From Fimbriimonadia bacterium (GTDB lineage: Bacteria; Armatimonadota; Fimbriimonadia; Fimbriimonadales; GBS-DC): a DNA stretch of 64,000 bases. Positions 52,980 through 62,095 of the stretch are shown here, one piece after another (position 1 is the stretch's first letter; the number at the start of each line of letters is the position of its first letter). Where the stretch lies: positions 32,949-96,948 of the forward strand of contig JAHCHP010000014.1 of assembly GCA_026129765.1 (NCBI GenBank), given 5' to 3'. Under the pieces are notes generated by a model. The model had not been told where the DNA came from, made no database searches, and was given only the letters and a program-made list of their open reading frames with translations. The position numbers were made by a program, and so were the translations under genes.

Positions 52980-53834
52980 ATGAGCGTGCAGATATTAGAT
53001 GGAAAAACCACAGCGCAACAACTGCGCGAAAGCCTCAAACCCCGCGTCACCGCTCTCCAAGAAAAAGGAATTACTCCCTGTTTGGCGGTGCTGCTGGTGG
53101 GCGACGACCCCGCTTCGCATACTTATGTCAAAATGAAAGCGCGCGCCTGCGAGTCGGTCGGCATCCGATCTGTGGTGAAACCCATGCCCCGCAACTGCGC
53201 GCAAGCGGACTTAGAATCGCTTATCGACTTTTGGAACCAAGACCCGAAGACTCATGGCGTGCTGATACAGCATCCTGTGCCTCAACCCTTAGATGAAGGC
53301 GCGCTGCTGAAACGGCTCTTGCCCGAAAAGGATGTGGACGGTATCACGCCTGCTTCGATGGGCGCGTTGCTGGCAGGCGAATGGGCGTTTCATGCCTGCA
53401 CTCCGGCGGGGATCATCACTCTGTTGGATCATTACCATATTCCAATAGAGGGCAAACATGCCGTGGTGGTGGGGCGCAGTGTGATTTTGGGTAAACCGAT
53501 GGCGCTCCTGCTGCTGAACCGGAACGCGACCGTCACCATCTGCCATTCCCGAACGAAAAATCTGCCCGAATTCACCCGGCAGGCAGACATCTTGGTGGCT
53601 GCTGTTGGGAAACCGGAACTGATTCACGGCGATCAAATCAAGCCCGGCGCAGTCGTCATCGATGCGGGCTATAATCGAGTGGAAGGGCGTCAAGGTGATG
53701 TGGGCGATGTTCATTACGAATCGGCAGCGCAAGTCGCCTCTGCCATTACGCCCGTACCGGGCGGAGTCGGTCCCATGACCGTCGCCACCCTGCTCGCCAA
53801 CACCGTCCTCGCCGCTGAAACCTTCTGTAAATAA
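52980..53834 (+). CDS. folD: Methylenetetrahydrofolate dehydrogenase / cyclohydrolase
   Basis: 284 aa from ATG52980; a longer reading (start 52929) would begin inside the CHAT gene. Motifs: VGDDPASHTYVKMKARAC (catalytic Lys), GVLIQHPVPQPLDEGALLKR, PEKDVDGITPASMGALLAGE, VVGRSVILGKPMALLLLNRN (NADP loop) and PGGVGPMTVATLLANTV. The enzyme interconverts methylene-, methenyl- and formyl-tetrahydrofolate and so supplies Fmt and purine synthesis. It has its own promoter just after the CHAT stop codon. Confidence 0.96.
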   Translation: MSVQILDGKTTAQQLRESLKPRVTALQEKGITPCLAVLLVGDDPASHTYVKMKARACESVGIRSVVKPMPRNCAQADLESLIDFWNQDPKTHGVLIQHPVPQPLDEGALLKRLLPEKDVDGITPASMGALLAGEWAFHACTPAGIITLLDHYHIPIEGKHAVVVGRSVILGKPMALLLLNRNATVTICHSRTKNLPEFTRQADILVAAVGKPELIHGDQIKPGAVVIDAGYNRVEGRQGDVGDVHYESAAQVASAITPVPGGVGPMTVATLLANTVLAAETFCK

Positions 53835-54066
53835 AAACAGAACAGAAACATAAGAACGCAAAGTCGCGGAAAGGCAAAGGCATTTGTATGGGTGGACCCC
53901 TGTGTCTACCCAAAAGTGCCATCAAACTGCATAAGCCTTTGTTTGGGTCTACAATCAGCCAAACCCGTCATTTGCGCGAACGCGGGAATCCATTGTTGGA
54001 GGGCGAAGCTCCGTCTTCGCCGTTTCCAGTTCCACAGCATTTTGTATAAACCTCAACGGAGAATGT

Positions 54067-54097
54067 GAAAAACAGATGTCTCGGCTGCGCTCGGCAT
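54067..54097 (-). repeat. Dispersed module B, copy 2
   Basis: Reverse-complement partner of 48545-48575 (27 of 31 positions alike). Confidence 0.8.
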
Positions 54098-54156
54098 GAC
54101 AATACCCCCTTCCCTGTCTTCCCTCAGCAAGCAAGGGGAAGGAGCAGACATTCAAC

Positions 54157-54187
54157 CTGTCACTCTGAGCGCAGCGAATGGGTCTGC
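54157..54187 (-). repeat. Dispersed module A, copy 2
   Basis: Reverse-complement partner of 48441-48471 (29 of 31 positions alike). Confidence 0.85.
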
Positions 54188-54191
54188 TTCC

Positions 54192-54224
54192 AAAAAAAAG
54201 TTCCCCCTGACTTGCAAGGGGAAC
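54192..54224 (-). terminator. Intrinsic terminator of yqiJ-yqiK
   Basis: On the minus strand a GTTCCCC/GGGGAAC stem with an 11-base loop is followed by eight T (54192-54199). It lies 17 bases after the flotillin stop codon. The stem doubles as one of the repeat-island palindromes. Confidence 0.85.
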
Positions 54225-54240
54225 CCTGTTACTAACTTCT

Positions 54241-56097
54241 TTAGGCTTCCGATTTATCCGGTTGCCCAGTTTTCTCCGGCTCGGTCTCCGGTTTCGGCGA
54301 TTCTGAGCCGTTCTTCTCGCCTCCGCTCAAGCGTTGCGCAGCATTCAGCACTTGACCTGCCAGATCGCCCAGTTTTCCATCACCATCAATCGCCTTTAAG
54401 CCTGAGATTGCGCCCTCAATCAGCGTGCCGAACCCCAAACCCTTGGCATACTGCTCGCTCATCTTTGACAGTGTTTCTGGATCACCGAAGATGTTCATAT
54501 TGCCCTTGCTCATGAACTGCCCCACTGAACGCGCCATCTCTGATTGCACATCGCGCGCCGCTTCGATTCGAAGCTTCTCAATTTCAAACTGCAATGCCGC
54601 TTCGCTGTAGGTTTGGCGATACTCCAACGCTTGCCGTTCCACTTCCACACGGACGCGCTCCACTTCCACCTGCTCGCGGTTGATATTCACGTCCACCATC
54701 TTAACGGCAGTTTCTCCTTTTGCCACCTGTTCGCGCGCTTTCGCTTCCGCTTCCGCGCGGGTCAAGATCGCTTCCGCTTCCAACTGTGCCGACGTTCTCT
54801 GCGCTTCTGCGCCTTTGATCTCGCTAAAGGCAGCCACTTCAGCTTCTGTCTGCCGCTTAATGCGGTCTTGTTCTATCACCTGCTTGGCGGCGATCAGCTT
54901 TGTCTGCGCTTCGCGTTCCGCGGCTGCCAATTGCTGAACCGTCACGATCTGTTGACTCGCTTTCTCGCGTTCTGCCTCCGCTTCAAGGGCTTGCTTTTCC
55001 GCCTCTGCGCGCTGTCGCTCTGCATCGGCAACCGCAATCTCCTTCTCGCGTTCTGCCAGTTCCACCATTTTTGCGCGGTCGATATCGGCGCGCTCCAATT
55101 CCTGTTGTTTGGCAAGCAACAACCGATCCCGATCAATCGCCTTCGTTCGGACCGCCTGCTCCTGCTGGATTTGCGCTTCCTGCACCTGCCGGTCTTGCTC
55201 AATTTTGTAAGTTTCCGCCTCACGCGCCTTTTCCGCCTGCACCTTCGCAACCTCTGCGCGTTGAGCGGCTTCCGCTTCTGCCTGATCCCGCTCCAACATC
55301 AATATTTCCTTCTGAGTTTCAACGTTCTTGATTGTTGTAGCCCTGCGAGCCTCTTGCTCCAAGCGGTTTCGCTCCACTAAGGCGGATTGGGTAATCTCTG
55401 TGATTTTTCGTTTACCTTGTGCGTCGAAAATGTTCGTATCCGACAGCAATTCTTGCGATGTCTGATCTAATCTCGAAATTGTAACCGATTCCAGCGTCAA
55501 ACCGTTCTGTTCCAAATCGCTGCGCACCAACTGCTGAACGCCACTGGCAAACACATCGCGCTGAGAGTGAATCTCCACCAAATCTTTGGTTGCCGCCACA
55601 CTGCGAAGGGCGGAGACCAATTTTTCAAAGACTAATGTGGATACCGAATGAGCATTGACCGACTTTTCGCCCAAAGATCGCGCCGCGTTTAAAACCGAAT
55701 CCTCATCCGGTTGCACCTTTATGTAGAATTCAGCTTTCACATCCACGCGCAGGTTATCCCGTGTGATCAGCGCATCGGGTCCTTTGCGCTCTACCTCCAA
55801 CTTCATGGTTTCCAAAGAGACAGGGACTTTAGAGTGTAAAAATGGCACAAAAAACTTACCCCTATCTATCAAGACGACCCGTCCACCCCACCCTGTTCGA
55901 ACGAATGTTAAGTTAGCGGAGGGACGCAAGTAAAATTGCTTGTAAGCCCACAAATAGCTGCCTATAAAAATCAATACCAAACCCGTCAATCCGGTCGCTA
56001 ATTGATGAAACGCGGTCCAAGGCTCCACAATCGTGCTGCCCGTGACACTCAATAGAATCAATGCAATCCCTAACACCAAAAACCCAAAAATCAACAT
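54241..56097 (-). CDS. yqiK: Flotillin-like SPFH protein YqiK
   Basis: 618 aa. Two N-terminal helices (about 2-20 and 33-51) precede an SPFH domain: FVRTGWGGRVVLIDRGKFF, TMKLEVERKGPDALITRDNL, RVDVKAEFYIKVQPDEDSV, LEQNGLTLESVTISRLDQTS. Residues about 225-500 are a long coiled coil rich in Ala, Glu, Gln and Arg (the flotillin domain). The C-terminus carries Gly/Ala-rich and Pro/Glu-rich parts. Flotillins form membrane scaffolds that order lipids and partner proteins. The gene follows yqiJ with two bases between, the pairing also known in Escherichia coli. The match in the SPFH part is close to YqiK. Confidence 0.92.
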   Translation of the reverse strand: MLIFGFLVLGIALILLSVTGSTIVEPWTAFHQLATGLTGLVLIFIGSYLWAYKQFYLRPSANLTFVRTGWGGRVVLIDRGKFFVPFLHSKVPVSLETMKLEVERKGPDALITRDNLRVDVKAEFYIKVQPDEDSVLNAARSLGEKSVNAHSVSTLVFEKLVSALRSVAATKDLVEIHSQRDVFASGVQQLVRSDLEQNGLTLESVTISRLDQTSQELLSDTNIFDAQGKRKITEITQSALVERNRLEQEARRATTIKNVETQKEILMLERDQAEAEAAQRAEVAKVQAEKAREAETYKIEQDRQVQEAQIQQEQAVRTKAIDRDRLLLAKQQELERADIDRAKMVELAEREKEIAVADAERQRAEAEKQALEAEAEREKASQQIVTVQQLAAAEREAQTKLIAAKQVIEQDRIKRQTEAEVAAFSEIKGAEAQRTSAQLEAEAILTRAEAEAKAREQVAKGETAVKMVDVNINREQVEVERVRVEVERQALEYRQTYSEAALQFEIEKLRIEAARDVQSEMARSVGQFMSKGNMNIFGDPETLSKMSEQYAKGLGFGTLIEGAISGLKAIDGDGKLGDLAGQVLNAAQRLSGGEKNGSESPKPETEPEKTGQPDKSEA

Positions 56098-56099
56098 CT

Positions 56100-56834
56100 C
56101 TAATGACCCCCTTGTTGTTGCCGAAGCGTTTCCTCCGAATCTTCTGGAAGCGTCTGGTGAGAGAAACTCGCGCCCTCTTCCAAGGGAAACTCTTCCGCGA
56201 AGTAAATGCCCCGATCATAATCGAAGCGTGTTAACAGAATGGGACGCTCTGCAGGAATGGGTTCCTGCGCTTCCAACACGCGGCACTCCACGCGATGGAT
56301 ATTACCAAATAAATCTTTGACATTCGCCACACCGCCCGACCCGCTGATCCTGTAGACGCTGCGCCCTGTGTTGCCCACAAGCCCGCCTCGCGCAACCGCG
56401 GACGGCTTATCATCGCCGGTGAAGCGCCGGAACGCCAAGGCCGCGGTCCGCCCGCCCAAAATCATCGCGCTCAGCCCCAAAACACTGGAGATAGGCGCAT
56501 AGATCGCGGGAAACCGGAGAAATGGAGCCAGCGCATTGTTTGCGATAATGCCTGTTAAGCCCCAAATGATCATCAGGATTGGGATCGCGAGAGATGTCGG
56601 CATCCCAATCCCAATGCCAAACCAAGACAACATCTGCCCCAGCAGCCCTTCACTTTCATCCGTGCCTTGCTCCTCGCCATCAGACAGCAGACTATCCGAA
56701 TGAGATGTGTCGTCCGAAGCGCTGCCGCCTTCTGCCAAGCCGCTCACCGCGACGATGATCACCAAGATCAATCCAATCGCCAGAGGCAACGCGAAGATAA
56801 AATTCCACCACTCCAACAATGCGCTAAAAGGCAT
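56100..56834 (-). CDS. YqiJ-like membrane protein with OB-fold (NfeD-like) domain
   Basis: 244 aa. Three or four helices are present (about 10-32, 66-92, 105-125), with an acidic Ser/Asp-rich loop (about 35-60). The C-terminal part (about 145-215) is a beta-barrel-like OB fold: VARGGLVGNTGRSVYRISGS, DLFGNIHRVECRVLE, and IPAERPILLTRFDYDRGIYF. NfeD/YqiJ proteins act with flotillin-type partners. The start is preceded by AGGTGAT, and a consensus promoter lies upstream. Coupled with yqiK. Confidence 0.82.
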   Translation of the reverse strand: MPFSALLEWWNFIFALPLAIGLILVIIVAVSGLAEGGSASDDTSHSDSLLSDGEEQGTDESEGLLGQMLSWFGIGIGMPTSLAIPILMIIWGLTGIIANNALAPFLRFPAIYAPISSVLGLSAMILGGRTAALAFRRFTGDDKPSAVARGGLVGNTGRSVYRISGSGGVANVKDLFGNIHRVECRVLEAQEPIPAERPILLTRFDYDRGIYFAEEFPLEEGASFSHQTLPEDSEETLRQQQGGH

Positions 56835-56878
56835 TTTAAGATCACCTGACCTTTCACGTCAGAAACAAAATCTTTATC

Positions 56879-56908
56879 ATTATAGCCGATAAAGGCTAAA
56901 GGTGTCAA
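56879..56908 (-). promoter_or_regulatory. Consensus promoter of yqiJ-yqiK
   Basis: On the minus strand TTGACA (56903-56908), 18 bases, TATAAT (56879-56884), both perfect. Start of transcription near 56872, leader about 38 bases. Among the strongest promoters in the window. Confidence 0.85.
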
Positions 56909-56978
56909 GTGCACACTCGTCAATATATACGAAAAACAGTGAAATTGAGTTCCTGATAACTCGCTTTGAGTCAACAGG

Positions 56979-56984
56979 TACACT
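56979..56984 (+). promoter_or_regulatory. -10-like TACACT before prmC
   Basis: TACACT lies seven bases before the GTG start at 56992, inside a 15-base string (56975-56989) identical to that before the HAD gene at 36 kb. No ribosome site follows. Confidence 0.4.
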
Positions 56985-56991
56985 TTATAGT

Positions 56992-57888
56992 GTGAAAACG
57001 ATTGCAGATGCGCAAATATGGGCAACCCAACTCTTGACAGAGGCGGGGGTTGATCGCGCCGCGCGAGAAAGTGAAATTTTACTGGCGGACTGTATGCGCG
57101 CCGACCGCATCTATCTGATGGCGCGACCTGAGCGAGTGATGGATCGCGAGTCGTGGGAGCAGTTTCAAGGATGGCTCGAACGGCGCGCTCAACGCGAACC
57201 CCTTGCTTATATCACCGGCAAACGCTGGTTCTATGGCTTGGAGCTAACTGTCGCGCCGGGCGCGCTGATTCCCCGTCCCGAAACCGAACTGCTGGTAGAA
57301 TGCTTTCTCAATTGGCAATCAACTAAACCGTTTCCTCTTGTTCACAACGGGAACCTCACGGAGGGAGTCCATCAAGAAACACCCTGCTTGTTGGATGCGG
57401 GAACCGGTTCCGGTTGTATCGCGATTGCCTGCCTGCTGAACGCGCCGCGGTGGCAAGGCATCGGCATCGACTCTTCGTCCGACGCGCTCAAAATCGCCCG
57501 CCTGAATCGCGAGCGTTATGGACTGTCCAAACGCTTGGAGTTGCGGCGCGCGCGCTGGTTAGAAACGATGGAACCACACTCCATCGATGCCTTGCTCAGC
57601 AACCCGCCCTATGTCCGGTATGAAGAGTGGGAGACCCTGGAGCCGGAAGTACGCGATTGGGAACCACTTGATGCGCTGGTCGCTGACCGCCAAGACCCCT
57701 TGCGCGCGTACCGGGAGTTGATAGAGGGAGCCAAGCATGCGCTTAAACCGGAGGGCTTAATCGCCTTTGAGGTAGGGGTTTCTACTGCGCAAGAAGTGGC
57801 TCAGATAATGGCAACGCGTGGCTTCACCCCGCAGGTCGAGCATGACTTGCAAGGGCTGCCGCGGGTACTTTGGAGTATCGCGCCCTAA
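56992..57888 (+). CDS. prmC: Peptide chain release factor N5-glutamine methyltransferase
   Basis: 298 aa from GTG56992, which matches the usual PrmC N-terminus (TIADAQIWATQLLTEAGV); an ATG 90 bases upstream adds an unrelated polar segment. RPETELLVE, DAGTGSGCIAIACLL (SAM motif I) and LLSNPPYVRYEEW (NPPY catalytic motif) are clear. The N-terminal helical domain contacts the release factor. PrmC methylates the Gln of the GGQ loop in RF1 and RF2. No Shine-Dalgarno site. Confidence 0.95.
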   Translation: MKTIADAQIWATQLLTEAGVDRAARESEILLADCMRADRIYLMARPERVMDRESWEQFQGWLERRAQREPLAYITGKRWFYGLELTVAPGALIPRPETELLVECFLNWQSTKPFPLVHNGNLTEGVHQETPCLLDAGTGSGCIAIACLLNAPRWQGIGIDSSSDALKIARLNRERYGLSKRLELRRARWLETMEPHSIDALLSNPPYVRYEEWETLEPEVRDWEPLDALVADRQDPLRAYRELIEGAKHALKPEGLIAFEVGVSTAQEVAQIMATRGFTPQVEHDLQGLPRVLWSIAP

Positions 57889-57914
57889 TGGGTTATCGCC
57901 CTGGATATTCTACC

Positions 57915-57933
57915 AGAGGAAATTTTTTCCTCT
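57915..57933. terminator. Short hairpin between prmC and the convergent gene
   Basis: AGAGGAAA-TTT-TTTCCTCT forms an 8-bp stem with a 3-base loop. It could end both messages, but no T-run lies outside the stem. Confidence 0.35.
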
Positions 57934-59078
57934 CACCTCGCTGCCACCTTCATCACGCGAAGATGATCCGCTTGAAAGTCTAAATAGTACAAATTGCCCT
58001 CCCGATCAATGTCCCAAACGTTTGTCATTGACTTATGCGCCTGGAAATCGGGGTCGTTAAATTGAGCCCGCACCCCAACAAACGCTCCCTGCCGGTCATA
58101 CTCTAATATAGAATAGCGGCTTAGAACCTGAATCTCCCCGCGTCGTTCCCATCGCAATTGCGAAGGCTCTGCTACTAAAAACAGCGCGTCACGCCCGTCC
58201 AGCTTCTCCCATTGACCCGTGCCGAAATTGAGTTGAGACTCAATGCTGGACATGGAGGTGGAAGGAATGGAGACATCTCGGAGTAAGGTTTGCTCCTGAT
58301 TATATGTCTTGAGACTACGCCGTGTGAAGGCAATCATCCTCGATCGATTCACGACCGACCCGTGCTCGTCGAACACGGTCTGATTGACCTCGCTCCCGTC
58401 CCCGTCCAGAGACAAGAGGGATAGATGACCATTTTTCCGGTTGACAACGCCAAAGGAAAGGGTTGCATATGCAGCCTCCGAACTCGGGCTTAACTTGAGT
58501 GTTTTGAATTCACCCGATACACGTCCACTGAGATAAACACAGCCTGCATAATCAACCACAAAATAGTGTTTCCGTAGTTCCCAGCCATCGCGCAATGCTT
58601 GCCTCAGTTGATTATTCAGGGCAGATTGAATAGAAAGTTTAGGGGCACCCTTGTCTGAATAGACCGATATTGCTTCACCAAACAGGTAGATCGTGCCGTC
58701 GAAGCCGATGGCCATCCACTCTTTGGGTTCACTGGCACACGCAATTGTTGTTTCCAATTTCCCCTCTTGATCAAACACCTTGACCCTGGAGCCTTTCGCA
58801 TCTAAAGCACCACTTTCAAGAAAATAGAACTTTTTACCACTCCAATGAGTAGCAAAAGCAAGCGGTCCAATTCCTAAGTCGCCTTCTGCTTCGGTGCTGT
58901 TCGCTGAGGGACGGACGAGTATTTGAAAGTCCTTTGTGCCGTAGTACAATGCGAACATCTGTCGTTCCTCAAGCTGGATATGTCCCCAAAGGGTGCTTAA
59001 GAACATACCTCCTATAAGGAGCAGAATGCTCCATCGAAATCCAATTCTTCCAATCTTCTTGTCAGTTAAATTAACCAT
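57933..59078 (-). CDS. Membrane-anchored protein of unknown role with propeller-like strands
   Basis: 381 aa, not recognised. One helix near the N-terminus (about 13-33) acts as a signal anchor; the rest is likely periplasmic. Repeating patterns such as VKVFDQEGKLETTI, AIGFDGTIYLFGEAISVYSD, DYAGCVYLSG and VWDIDREGNLYYLDFQADHL resemble beta-propeller (NHL/PQQ-like) blades. No active site is visible. GGAGAAGG lies before the start. It lies 74 bases after the NlpC/P60 gene on the same strand, so the two may be cotranscribed. Confidence 0.6.
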   Translation of the reverse strand: MVNLTDKKIGRIGFRWSILLLIGGMFLSTLWGHIQLEERQMFALYYGTKDFQILVRPSANSTEAEGDLGIGPLAFATHWSGKKFYFLESGALDAKGSRVKVFDQEGKLETTIACASEPKEWMAIGFDGTIYLFGEAISVYSDKGAPKLSIQSALNNQLRQALRDGWELRKHYFVVDYAGCVYLSGRVSGEFKTLKLSPSSEAAYATLSFGVVNRKNGHLSLLSLDGDGSEVNQTVFDEHGSVVNRSRMIAFTRRSLKTYNQEQTLLRDVSIPSTSMSSIESQLNFGTGQWEKLDGRDALFLVAEPSQLRWERRGEIQVLSRYSILEYDRQGAFVGVRAQFNDPDFQAHKSMTNVWDIDREGNLYYLDFQADHLRVMKVAAR

Positions 59079-59152
59079 GATCCTTCTCCATTTAGCCGAA
59101 TTATTCAGGTTGGCAGGATAAACCCGTTGACACGTTTCATTGGCGGTAGGTT

Positions 59153-62095
59153 TTAATTTCTCAACTCTTGAGCTTCATACTTTCGCCGTAAGTATTCACG
59201 ATCTAAGTTTTGTCCGCCGGAAATCCTTGTAGAATGGAACTCACCAACAGATTCAATGATATCTACAATCGTTTCTCGTCGTCCATTCGGTAGTTGATCA
59301 TTCCTCACTGAGAGAACCACCACTGCATGGCTGCCCGGTTTCAACAAGATATCCCCCGGCTCCAGGTCGGTAACATCGATGGGGGTGGAGTATTCCAATA
59401 GTCCATATGTGCCTCGTTTGGTTCTCCCCCAGTCCGCGCCCGCTAAGCCGGCAGCTGAACTGACCAAACCCGAACAGTCGATACCATAGCCCTCATCACC
59501 ATTATCGATGCCTGTCCTGTTCGCTTGCGCATCCGCGCGACCCCCATACCATCCGCCTCCCCATTCATAAGGAGTCTTCAAAAAGGAGGTACACCACTCC
59601 AGGAACTCGCGCTTGAATTGGGTATACACCTCATCCAAACGAGAGCGAACAGAGACTCGAACCGCTAACTCTTCGGAGCTGTCGCAGTTGAAACTCCAGT
59701 CGGGTTGAGGAGGATGCGTCAAATCCTGCAATTGATTATGACCGCTGCGATAGCGGCCGGGGGTGGGAGAAGGACTACTGTTCCACTTGCGCGCTCCAAT
59801 CTTGTCCTGATAGCCCACTCGGACGGCAACTCGACGCGTTCCAGGTGTGTCAAATCGCACTTGATTGCCCTCGAGCAAAGTCAATGTTCGGTACTCTGGA
59901 TAAACAAAGTAGCGATGCATACTTCCATTGATTTTGCGAGAGACGGGACCACGCGCGCTTGATTGATTAACGGCAGAGACCAGCTCATACCATTGGAAAT
60001 CCAGTTTTGGTCCGGGCCAAGGCAAGGTATTTGTAGCGACCCTGTAAGGAGCGTCGAACGACTTTTGTTCTCCACCATCATTCCTGCTATTGTTGCCAGG
60101 GCTGAAATAAGGCTGATTTCCAACAAACGGGTAGTAATGATAACTTCGGATGGCTGATCCTTGGCTGTCTCTCGCTCGGATGATAACGTTCATTTGAAGA
60201 ACATCGTTCACATAAGGCGAGGCGCGTTCGATATCATTATCATGACCTGGCGATTGGTTGGAAAAAACGACTTGAAAATCTGCCAAATTGATTTTGGGCG
60301 GGTCATAAACCTGAGAGGCTTTCGCTGGGAACGCTCGTTTGTTCTGGGCGACTTTATACAGCTGCCCCGCGTTGTCAAACACCTCTAAGACAAAGTGGTA
60401 CCGTCCAAATCGCGCCATTTGGTTCTCTGGGATTTTGACCGTGACGGTATGGTCGCTGTAATAAAGCGGTCCATTGTTATCGATTCTCAATTGATGGGGT
60501 TGAAGTTCGTGAGTATGGATTAACCGCTGTCCAGCATCGAAGACTTTTATCTGCCCACTCGCTCCCTGCGTCGGCTTCTCAGATTGAAGCGAGTAACTCA
60601 CCTGAAAATCGAAAGTCTTGCCGGAGGATTGAAAGCCGAGTGGCTGCAGCGCGTAGAAGTTTGTCGTGAGCGGCGCGTTCCGAACCGTTTCGAACTCTCT
60701 TATCGGACTGGTGGAAGAAAGCCGATTCCAGTAGCTGTGCGTGCTATCAACATCTCTGTTATTGGTTGTATAATATGACCGAGAAACAGGCAAAATGGTG
60801 TCAACAACGAAAGGATATACGCCCTCTGGAAAGTTCGACGGCAACTGGATCTCGATGTTTTCTGCAGGGATAGAAACTCTTGATTGACTGATCACTTGGG
60901 GACCAGAGTTCGGGGGGAATACCATCACGCGCACAATTGCCTTCTCTTCATTGGGAGCATTGGGACGCGTATTTTGCCCAGAGCGAAGATTCACCCGCGC
61001 TGTAACACGACGCTCAGCTGGGTTCTCGCTTTGAACGAACTCGGTGGGGCTATCTTCCGACATCTCTATCCGTAGATTATTGGAGCGAGATGAGAGCGTT
61101 TTTTGTCCCGCGCGCGAACCAACCCAAGAATAGCGTATCCAATGAGCAGTTATCACCGACTCGGTGTCAACAGGGAGGTACAGGCTGTGCGATTCGTACA
61201 ACCCTCCGGGAAGGTGATTAAGGTTCATAAAGCTAAGAGCAAAGGCGATGGGGGAAGGGAAAGACTGGTTATAGGCGTTGCAGTCTAAACAGGGCAATAA
61301 AATCGTGTTTCTGCAACCGCCTGAGTCGTGGGGGTAAAAATCTTTGTTGAAGTGGTCTCCCGCATCGCGGTTCGGCACTCGGAGAGTGAACTTTTGAACG
61401 ATCAGTTCTGTGCCGACTCCAGACATATCCCTCTGACCCGAAACATCCAGCCGAGTCAGTCCCGCAAATTGCCCGCCACAGATATCCATTTCCGGGTAAT
61501 AAGGGGATGACTCCATCAAAGCAACCGGCGCATCACTTGACCAGCTGTATCGGAAATCGACCTCGCCTGTTTGCTGATTGTTAGAGCAACTTCCACCCGG
61601 CAAACAGAAACGACTCCCTAATTCTAACTGCAACGTAGGAAGTGAGGGGAAGCGGACAAGCGTTGAGTTCTCCCCCGGAAACAGGGGTGCGCGGATCGCC
61701 ATGATCGCCATACCATCGGAATCTGTCTGAGGGAGAGGGGTGAAAGGCATCAATTCTCCCAGCAAAGACGAGATGTCTATGGGAGCATTGGGGACGGGCT
61801 TGCCTTCGGGGTCTGTCAGACGCAAAACAACCCAGGCGACACTCTCCCCATCTGCCGGGACTTCTGGCGGGTAAATGCCTGCTACGCATTGATACCCATT
61901 TGCGGTCTGGCAGTCCTGCAAATTGGACGACAGCAACCGCAAAAAAATCTCGTTCATCACGCGCCTCAAAGGCGGTTCTTCATAAGGTGGAGCTTGAGAG
62001 AATGCTCCTTGCCCTACCAGAACAGCGCTAATTACCAGCCATAACCTGCAGAGCTGTCTCAACTCTGTGAGGTTTTGTTTTAACTTCGCAGTCAT
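59153..62095 (-). CDS. Large exported protein with C-terminal NlpC/P60 peptidase domain
   Basis: 980 aa from ATG62095, with AGGAGGTG upstream and a signal peptide (hydrophobic LCRLWLVISAVLVGQGAFSQ). An in-frame start 108 bases upstream would overlap the promoter. The N-terminal 800 residues are beta-rich, with Ig-like/MG-like features (for example VPADGESVAWVVLRLTDPEG, GKPVPNAPIDIS), and bear many exported-type Asn/Ser. The C-terminal 130 residues are NlpC/P60: FLKTPYEWGGGWYGG, GIDCSGLVSSA with catalytic Cys874, GDILLKPGSHAVVVLS with His923. The enzyme would cut peptide crosslinks in cell wall or another peptide target. The size is unusual for the family. Target not known. Confidence 0.85.
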   Translation of the reverse strand: MTAKLKQNLTELRQLCRLWLVISAVLVGQGAFSQAPPYEEPPLRRVMNEIFLRLLSSNLQDCQTANGYQCVAGIYPPEVPADGESVAWVVLRLTDPEGKPVPNAPIDISSLLGELMPFTPLPQTDSDGMAIMAIRAPLFPGENSTLVRFPSLPTLQLELGSRFCLPGGSCSNNQQTGEVDFRYSWSSDAPVALMESSPYYPEMDICGGQFAGLTRLDVSGQRDMSGVGTELIVQKFTLRVPNRDAGDHFNKDFYPHDSGGCRNTILLPCLDCNAYNQSFPSPIAFALSFMNLNHLPGGLYESHSLYLPVDTESVITAHWIRYSWVGSRAGQKTLSSRSNNLRIEMSEDSPTEFVQSENPAERRVTARVNLRSGQNTRPNAPNEEKAIVRVMVFPPNSGPQVISQSRVSIPAENIEIQLPSNFPEGVYPFVVDTILPVSRSYYTTNNRDVDSTHSYWNRLSSTSPIREFETVRNAPLTTNFYALQPLGFQSSGKTFDFQVSYSLQSEKPTQGASGQIKVFDAGQRLIHTHELQPHQLRIDNNGPLYYSDHTVTVKIPENQMARFGRYHFVLEVFDNAGQLYKVAQNKRAFPAKASQVYDPPKINLADFQVVFSNQSPGHDNDIERASPYVNDVLQMNVIIRARDSQGSAIRSYHYYPFVGNQPYFSPGNNSRNDGGEQKSFDAPYRVATNTLPWPGPKLDFQWYELVSAVNQSSARGPVSRKINGSMHRYFVYPEYRTLTLLEGNQVRFDTPGTRRVAVRVGYQDKIGARKWNSSPSPTPGRYRSGHNQLQDLTHPPQPDWSFNCDSSEELAVRVSVRSRLDEVYTQFKREFLEWCTSFLKTPYEWGGGWYGGRADAQANRTGIDNGDEGYGIDCSGLVSSAAGLAGADWGRTKRGTYGLLEYSTPIDVTDLEPGDILLKPGSHAVVVLSVRNDQLPNGRRETIVDIIESVGEFHSTRISGGQNLDREYLRRKYEAQELRN

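Larger units (their letters stand above)
53835..54240 (+). repeat. Repeat island 2: palindromic and dispersed modules
   Basis: About 400 bases without a gene. It contains GGGTGGAC/GTCTACCC arms (53890-53911), a GCGCGAACGCGGGAATCCA-type repeat (53974-53992), a perfect GGCGAAG/CTTCGCC hairpin (54002-54021), module B (54067-54097, inverted relative to copy 1), module A (54157-54187, inverted) and a terminator hairpin (54192-54224). The set mirrors island 1 at 48.4-48.7 kb. Confidence 0.85.

Noticed and set aside
54544..55380. 278-codon open frame opposite the flotillin gene
   Set aside because: Its Leu/Phe/Arg-rich composition is what the coiled-coil codons give on the other strand.
56902..56991. 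Upstream N-terminal extension of prmC
   Set aside because: The extra 30 residues have no likeness to PrmC, and the promoter-like motif lies inside them.
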